In this document: in pieces, positions 60,701 to 64,000 of the stretch
Layout: the number at the start of each line of letters is the position of its first letter
Numbering within the stretch: the stretch's first letter is position 1
Source of the DNA: Protula sp. h YS-2021
Taxonomy: Eukaryota > Annelida > Polychaeta > Sabellida > Serpulidae
DNA: 64,000 nucleotides
NCBI GenBank assembly: GCA_949752745.1
Contig: OX457028.1
Location: 20,940,352 to 21,004,351, forward strand
Reading direction: 5' to 3'
Program-made: the position numbers and the translations under genes
The notes under the pieces: model-generated
Told to the model about the DNA's origin: nothing
Databases searched by the model: none
The model's input: the letters and a program-made list of their open reading frames with translations, nothing else

Positions 60701-62931
60701 AGTGTTATATTACTGAGGAAACTTTCCAAAGCTTTCAGAAAACTTCTCAGACCTTTACAAGAACGAGCCGCGAATACGGCAACTAAAAGCGTCCTTGATT
60801 CACGTATGCTTGGGTATTACTATAACGAGAGTTCACACTCACCTCCGTCAGTATTATCGCGTGTATTATATCCACGCACAACATAATGTAGACAACATAC
60901 TATCACTAATGTTTATTCTTATCGACAACGCTCAACAAAAACAACACGACAGACAGGTGCAATGCTTAACTCAACGCTACAGCGCCAATAACATTGTAAG
61001 TCATAACTTAATTGATATAATCCCAGAAACACAGAAGTGACGTCAGCACAATGAAGACCACGATTGCCCTGCCGTTAAAGCATAAAGAATGCAAGAACGA
61101 TGTGTTCAACCGCTAAACTGAAATAATTATATATCGGATATAATATATATATGTAGGCGTGCTACGGCACTTGACCATTTCAACTAGTCGTGGCCGCGCG
61201 AAACGTTTCAATGTGCAAGAATTTAGACCAATTGTCGTGAGGCAAACTGTCGGGACACCATATATCAAGCATAGCAATGATTATTAGTTGCAATGACTTG
61301 TGATGAGATGCTACGATATCCGGAGCCTGTATTTGTACAACCTCTCACAGAAGATGTTATTGTTGTGACGTAGTTAGCTGGAGCATGACTTACTCTATTG
61401 TCAGGGCTTCTTCGCGGCTATAATGACTGCTAATTGGGTCAATCGACTCCCAAATACCAGAATCTCCCTTCTCCTGGCTGCTGTAAACAGAACAGAATTG
61501 CTACTCAACAAACAGATTCCTAACATATTTACCAACTTAAATTTAACTCCATCAGTTTTAATGAATTAAAAATTTTTTATCTCAAATCTGAAGGTACAAA
61601 ATCTGTGTCGTCCACTTGTCTTAAGTGAATGCGAAAGTGGCCAGCGTTACAAATCTTTTTTCGTGATAATATTGAATCCATGACAGTTAAGGCAGAGACA
61701 TTTGGGCAAGAGACATTTCGGTCAGAAGTACAAGTGTCACATTTGGGCTAAATGGCTCTTAAACATTTTCTTAACTGCTCCAGTCAATGCAATGAGCCAA
61801 TGATTTTTGAAAAGTTATATTTTTATATGATTGTTGTTTAACCCACTGAAGACAGCACGGAGTAATAGTATCCACTGCATTTAGCGAACTCTAAAAGAAA
61901 TCCTTTCAGTATTATTATGTGTGAAACACTGTCGCAAAATACGGAACCCCCACGATCGAGCATATTCACAAATCCCCTCAATGTCATTATGTAATTCAAA
62001 CCAAAATGGCACATTTACACAAAAGATTATCAGAGTATCAATTATCAAAGTTCCGAGCAATTACTGAAGTGGTCCAAGAGCCACTCCTTGCACCTCTGGC
62101 CGAAATGTCTCCGGCCCAAATGTCTGGATACCGATAAGAATATGACATTGTCTTTATCTATTTTACGGTTACTCTATTAAGAGATAAAATTCCATTTATT
62201 TAAGTACACGCCGCATAATCAATAACACACTGAACATAAATACGACACAACACACCAATATCACTAACATCAGTCTACCAATATCACAGAGCTAAAAATG
62301 GAACAACACTAACGGGGACTCCGACAAGCGTATCCTCCCGAGGGCTGCTTGAGCAGGAGGTCCATGGTAGGCCGGAAGTGCCCTGCCATCATCCTTCCGG
62401 CTCTCCTGACGTTCTTGACTGCGATGTGGCTCACACTGCCCCACTGGCGATTGTCTTTTTTCACTGGGCGCAGTATAACCAGTCTCTGTCAGGTAAGGCT
62501 TGCGCTGAGCATGGGCCACTACGCCGAGATTCGAATTCGGCAGCTCTATAATGTCCGGGTTTATGGGACAGTTTCTTTTGACTGTGACTGGGGAAAGTTG
62601 CAAGCTTCTTTGGTACGATGATGAATCAGAGGGATTTCTACCCAAATAATCGCCATTTTGTTGATTTCTTTGTCGTTCCAACATGAGACACTGTTTCTTT
62701 TGGAATTCAATGATATTCGACCGACTTTTATGAAAATCATTGGAATCAGCTTGGTTTCTTTGAATTTCTGTAGAGGTAGAATGATAATTTCTCTGGAATC
62801 CAGGTGAATGTCTTTGCTTCGTGTCAGTACTACTGTACACTCCATATGAATCTGAATGTATTCCAACAGGACTGTGTCGTGAATTCGGAGCTCCATAAGG
62901 CCAGTAGTCAGGTGGTGGCTCTCCCTTTGAT
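48726..62931 (-). CDS. 3' part of an unnamed gene with RVxF and DFRxxL motifs, 9 exons
   Basis: Exons on minus: 62931-62437, 61480-61394, 60249-about 60178, 59042-58905, 56735-56010, 53940-53751, 51049-50964, 50143-50027 and 48840-48726 (TAG stop). Phases fit at every junction; the third donor (60175 or 60178) and the 62437 donor are the weakest. They give about 674 aa; the 5' part lies beyond the window. Most is low-complexity, Ser/Pro/Gln-rich and probably disordered. Basic or helical parts are IEEYRRRRECEKEKQEIDDM, WKRIAALGQGRS and KRDELVQETQQMKDSLMQSL. Candidate PP1-docking sites: KVRF (338-341), KRVRF (489-493), RRVVW (513-517). Candidate actin-binding: NFRAGLRKT (619-627) and IDFRGVLKRR (648-657), as in myosin light-chain kinase DFRxxL motifs and similar to class III myosin tails. 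A myosin III-like tail is possible but unproven. Confidence 0.75.
49150..49385 (+). repeat. Dispersed repeat ending in GACGGAC and hairpin, copy 1
   Basis: GAGAGCACGCCCAAA, CCAAGATGGCGGCCATTGTG, ACCTTGGAATTGGGC, CTTGCACCTA and ACCATCT/TCATCTATAT-type motifs are followed by GACGGACAGACGGACAAC (49321-49338) and a stem-loop (arms CCCTTCCGGG and CCCGGTTGGG). The body matches 55255-55435. It lies in the last intron of the minus-strand gene. Confidence 0.7.
49549..50012. mobile_element. MITE with long C/G-rich inverted ends beside a splice donor
   Basis: Both ends carry, inverted, GGTCATCTGCCCCCCC, GGTCAAC and AACCCGGTCGACTGCCCCC. The flanks are identical TATCAAGC (49541-49548 and 50013-50020), an 8-bp duplication. 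The right flank lies 6 nt inside the last intron, directly after the donor GTAAGA of the exon ending at 50027. The class (hAT or MULE) is not resolved. There is no coding potential. Confidence 0.75.
51350..51735 (+). repeat. Composite satellite block B, ~50 bp module
   Basis: About seven diverged units of TTTTTATCTGGGTCTGGAAG, then GTGGTCACTA and AGGTTTTACTGTACG. The module matches 4590-4840. It is in the intron between the exons at 53751 and 51049. Confidence 0.8.
51955..52085 (+). repeat. Composite satellite block B, CATCTAATG module and (TA)n
   Basis: ACATCTAATGCAAGTACAGC, CTAAACGCAACCTTAACCC and CCATTTCACGGT match the module at 4900-5125. A short TATATA run follows (52066-52082). Confidence 0.6.
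52330..53200 (+). repeat. Composite satellite block B, ~150 bp tandem module
   Basis: About six diverged units share CCCACCAAGTTTGAAGCTGA, TCCGACGTTCCGTTC, CATATGACGTCATACG and a stretch like AACCGTCGG.CCAACCAAGG. One unit of this kind opens block A at 4385-4585. Many TGACGTCA-like sites here are part of the repeat. Confidence 0.8.
53428..53715 (+). repeat. ~145 bp tandem duplication with G-run
   Basis: Units at 53428-53577 and 53578-53715 share CGCATTCTTTTTGG, AATTCGC.TTGAACTGT, a G-run (G18 at 53527-53544; GGGAGGGGGGTGGGGG in the second) and TTCTTACGCATAA.GCTGA. The second ends about 40 bp from the donor of the 53940-53751 exon. Confidence 0.8.
54100..55254. other. Intron sequence without recognised features
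   Basis: This lies within the intron between exons 56735-56010 and 53940-53751. I see no exon or repeat. TGACGTCAGAATCG near 54837 matches a CRE core but has no other promoter context. Confidence 0.4.
55255..55435 (+). repeat. Dispersed repeat, copy 2 (truncated)
   Basis: GAGAGCACAGCGCCAAAC, CCAAGATGACCACTGTGACC, TTGAAATTGGGTCAAGGTCA and CATCTATATACCAAATATCA match 49150-49310. It stops before the GACGGAC tract and hairpin. Confidence 0.7.
56736..58904. other. Intron sequence with a long G tract
   Basis: G18-A-G9-A-G2-type sequence lies at 57086-57116. Direct TTTTGTTGTAGAAGTGCTTC copies lie at 57925-57965, and an A-run at 58312-58328. No additional exon was found. Confidence 0.45.
59043..62436. 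other. Introns without other recognised features
   Basis: Apart from the exons at 60249-60178 and 61480-61394, I see a degenerate AAGTGTCAAAG-type run (59468-59540), a C12 run (60083-60094) and AT-rich sequence. No RNA gene or transposon could be supported. Confidence 0.4.
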
Positions 62932-63107
62932 CTAAGTTAAAAAAAAAAAACGTCAAAACCATACTTCATGCGAGAACAGATTCACAACAGAAAATACTCT
63001 GTCCTGACAAAAAAGCCAGGTGAAGTTTTGCATTAAGGTATTCTGCAAGCAATGGTGATGTTGTCCATTAGCGACAAAATATGAAGGGTGGTTCTCCGCC
63101 ACTACCA

Positions 63108-64000
63108 AAATACCGAAGAGGCCAATCTCCGTCCGACGGGTCACTCTCCGAGAAGGCCAGTCTCCGTCCGACGGGATACTCTCCGAACAGGCCAGTCTCC
63201 GTCCGACGGGATACTCTCCGAACAGGCCAGTCTCCGTCCGACGGGATACTCTCCGAACAGGCCAGTCTCCGTCTGACGGGATATTCTCCGAACAGGCCAG
63301 TCTCCGTCTGACGGGATACTCTCCGAAGAGGCCAGTCTCCGTCCGACGGGATACTCTCCGAACAGGCCAGTCCTCGTCCGACGGGATATTCTCCGAACAG
63401 GCCAGTCTCCGTCTGACGGGATACTCTCCGAACAGGCCAGGTCTCCGTCCGACGGGATACTCTCCGAAGAGGCCAGTCTCCATCCGACGGGATACTCTCC
63501 GAAGAGGCCAGTCTCCGTCCGACGGGATACTCTCCGAACAGGCCAGTCTCCGTCCGACGGGATACTCTCCGAACAGGCCGGTCTCCGCCTGACGGGATAT
63601 TCTCCGAACAGGCCAGTCTCCGTCTGACGGGATACTCTCCGAAGAGGCCAGTCTCCGTCCGACGGGATACTCTCCGAACAGGCCAGTCTCCGTCCGACGG
63701 GATATTCTCCGAACAGGCCAGTCTCCGTCTGACGGGATACTCTCCGAACAGGCCAGTCTCCGTCCGACGGGATACTCTCCGAACAGGCCTGTCTCCGTCC
63801 GACGGGATACTCTCCGAACAGGCCAGTCTCCGTCCGACGGGATACTCTCCGAACAGGCCAGTCTCCGTCTGACGGGATACTCTCCGAATAGGCCAGTCTC
63901 CGTCCGACGGGATACTCTCCGAACAGGCCAGTCTCCGTCCGACGGGATACTCTCTGAACAGGTCAGTCTTCGTCCGACGGGATACTCTCCGAAGAGGCCA
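63108..64000. repeat. 35-bp minisatellite, at least 25 copies, open at window end
   Basis: The consensus is GAACAGGCCAGTCTCCGTCC followed by GACGGGATACTCTCC. Variants fall into classes: GTCC/GTCT before GAC, GATACT/GATATT, and GAACAG/GAAGAG. A GATATT copy is always followed by a copy with GTCTGAC or by the next variant in a fixed order, hinting at a higher-order unit of three to four copies. The minus strand has no stop codon in any register. It lies upstream of the exon at 62931-62437, so it would be intronic for that gene, and it is cut by the window edge. Confidence 0.97.

Noticed and set aside
62561..62962. 133-codon minus frame overlapping the first exon of the unnamed gene
   Set aside because: It runs through the acceptor and its poly-T tract and does not continue in phase into the next exon; the alternative frame splices consistently through nine exons.

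Overview
This is eukaryotic, intron-rich, AT-rich DNA that is crowded with transposable elements. The non-LTR retrotransposon types, the many degenerate hAT and pogo/Tigger relics, the long G/C homopolymers, the GACGGAC-type microsatellites and two recognisable conserved animal genes (NAT9 and a DPY30-domain gene) suggest a marine invertebrate. A bivalve mollusc is most likely, but species is inferred, not shown. No prokaryotic, organellar, CRISPR, rRNA or convincing tRNA signal was seen.

Three multi-exon protein genes can be assembled by hand from splice sites with matching phases. (1) NAT9, an N-acetyltransferase of the GNAT fold, lies on + at 20317-30377 in seven coding exons (197 aa). It has a 7.3 kb first intron full of transposons, and its last coding exon has been partly copied in a tandem triplication (30324-32590). 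(2) A DYDC1/2-like gene with a DPY30 motif lies on - at 36622-38690 in four coding exons (167 aa). (3) The 3' part of a larger gene lies on - at 48726-62931 in nine exons, about 674 aa, with its 5' end beyond the window. I could not name it. It has three RVxF-type candidate PP1-docking sites and two DFRxxL-like candidate actin-binding motifs at its C-terminus.

Layout. 0.2-3.4 kb: broken CR1/L2-like LINE on -. 3.7-4.35 kb: pogo/Tigger relic. 4.4-5.1 kb: satellite block. 5.7-7.3 kb: repeat split by an 800 bp pogo/Tigger MITE. 8.0-9.8 kb: hAT fragment and a hAT element with perfect 8 bp target duplication. 10.3-14.6 kb: inverted pair of a terminal-inverted-repeat family, one copy carrying a MULE-like insertion with 10 bp duplications. 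15.9-16.1 kb: candidate non-coding or unknown exon. 17.3-17.9 kb: LINE relic. 19.3-20.2 kb: hAT element just upstream of NAT9. 20.3-30.4 kb: NAT9 with nested hAT, LINE and MITE sequence. 30.3-33.1 kb: triplication and G-rich repeats. 36.6-38.7 kb: DYDC-like gene. 42.3-43.1 kb: L1-like LINE fragment. 44.1-44.9 kb: palindromic GATATC array. 46.4-48.5 kb: minisatellites. 48.7-62.9 kb: actin/PP1-motif gene with intronic MITE and satellites. 63.1-64.0 kb: 35-bp minisatellite running off the window.

The genes do not form a pathway. NAT9 proteins are linked to microtubule stability and DYDC proteins to cilia or sperm, while the third gene looks cytoskeletal; their proximity is not evidence of joint function. 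Most of the sequence history seen here is transposition, including insertions very close to splice sites that left the signals intact.
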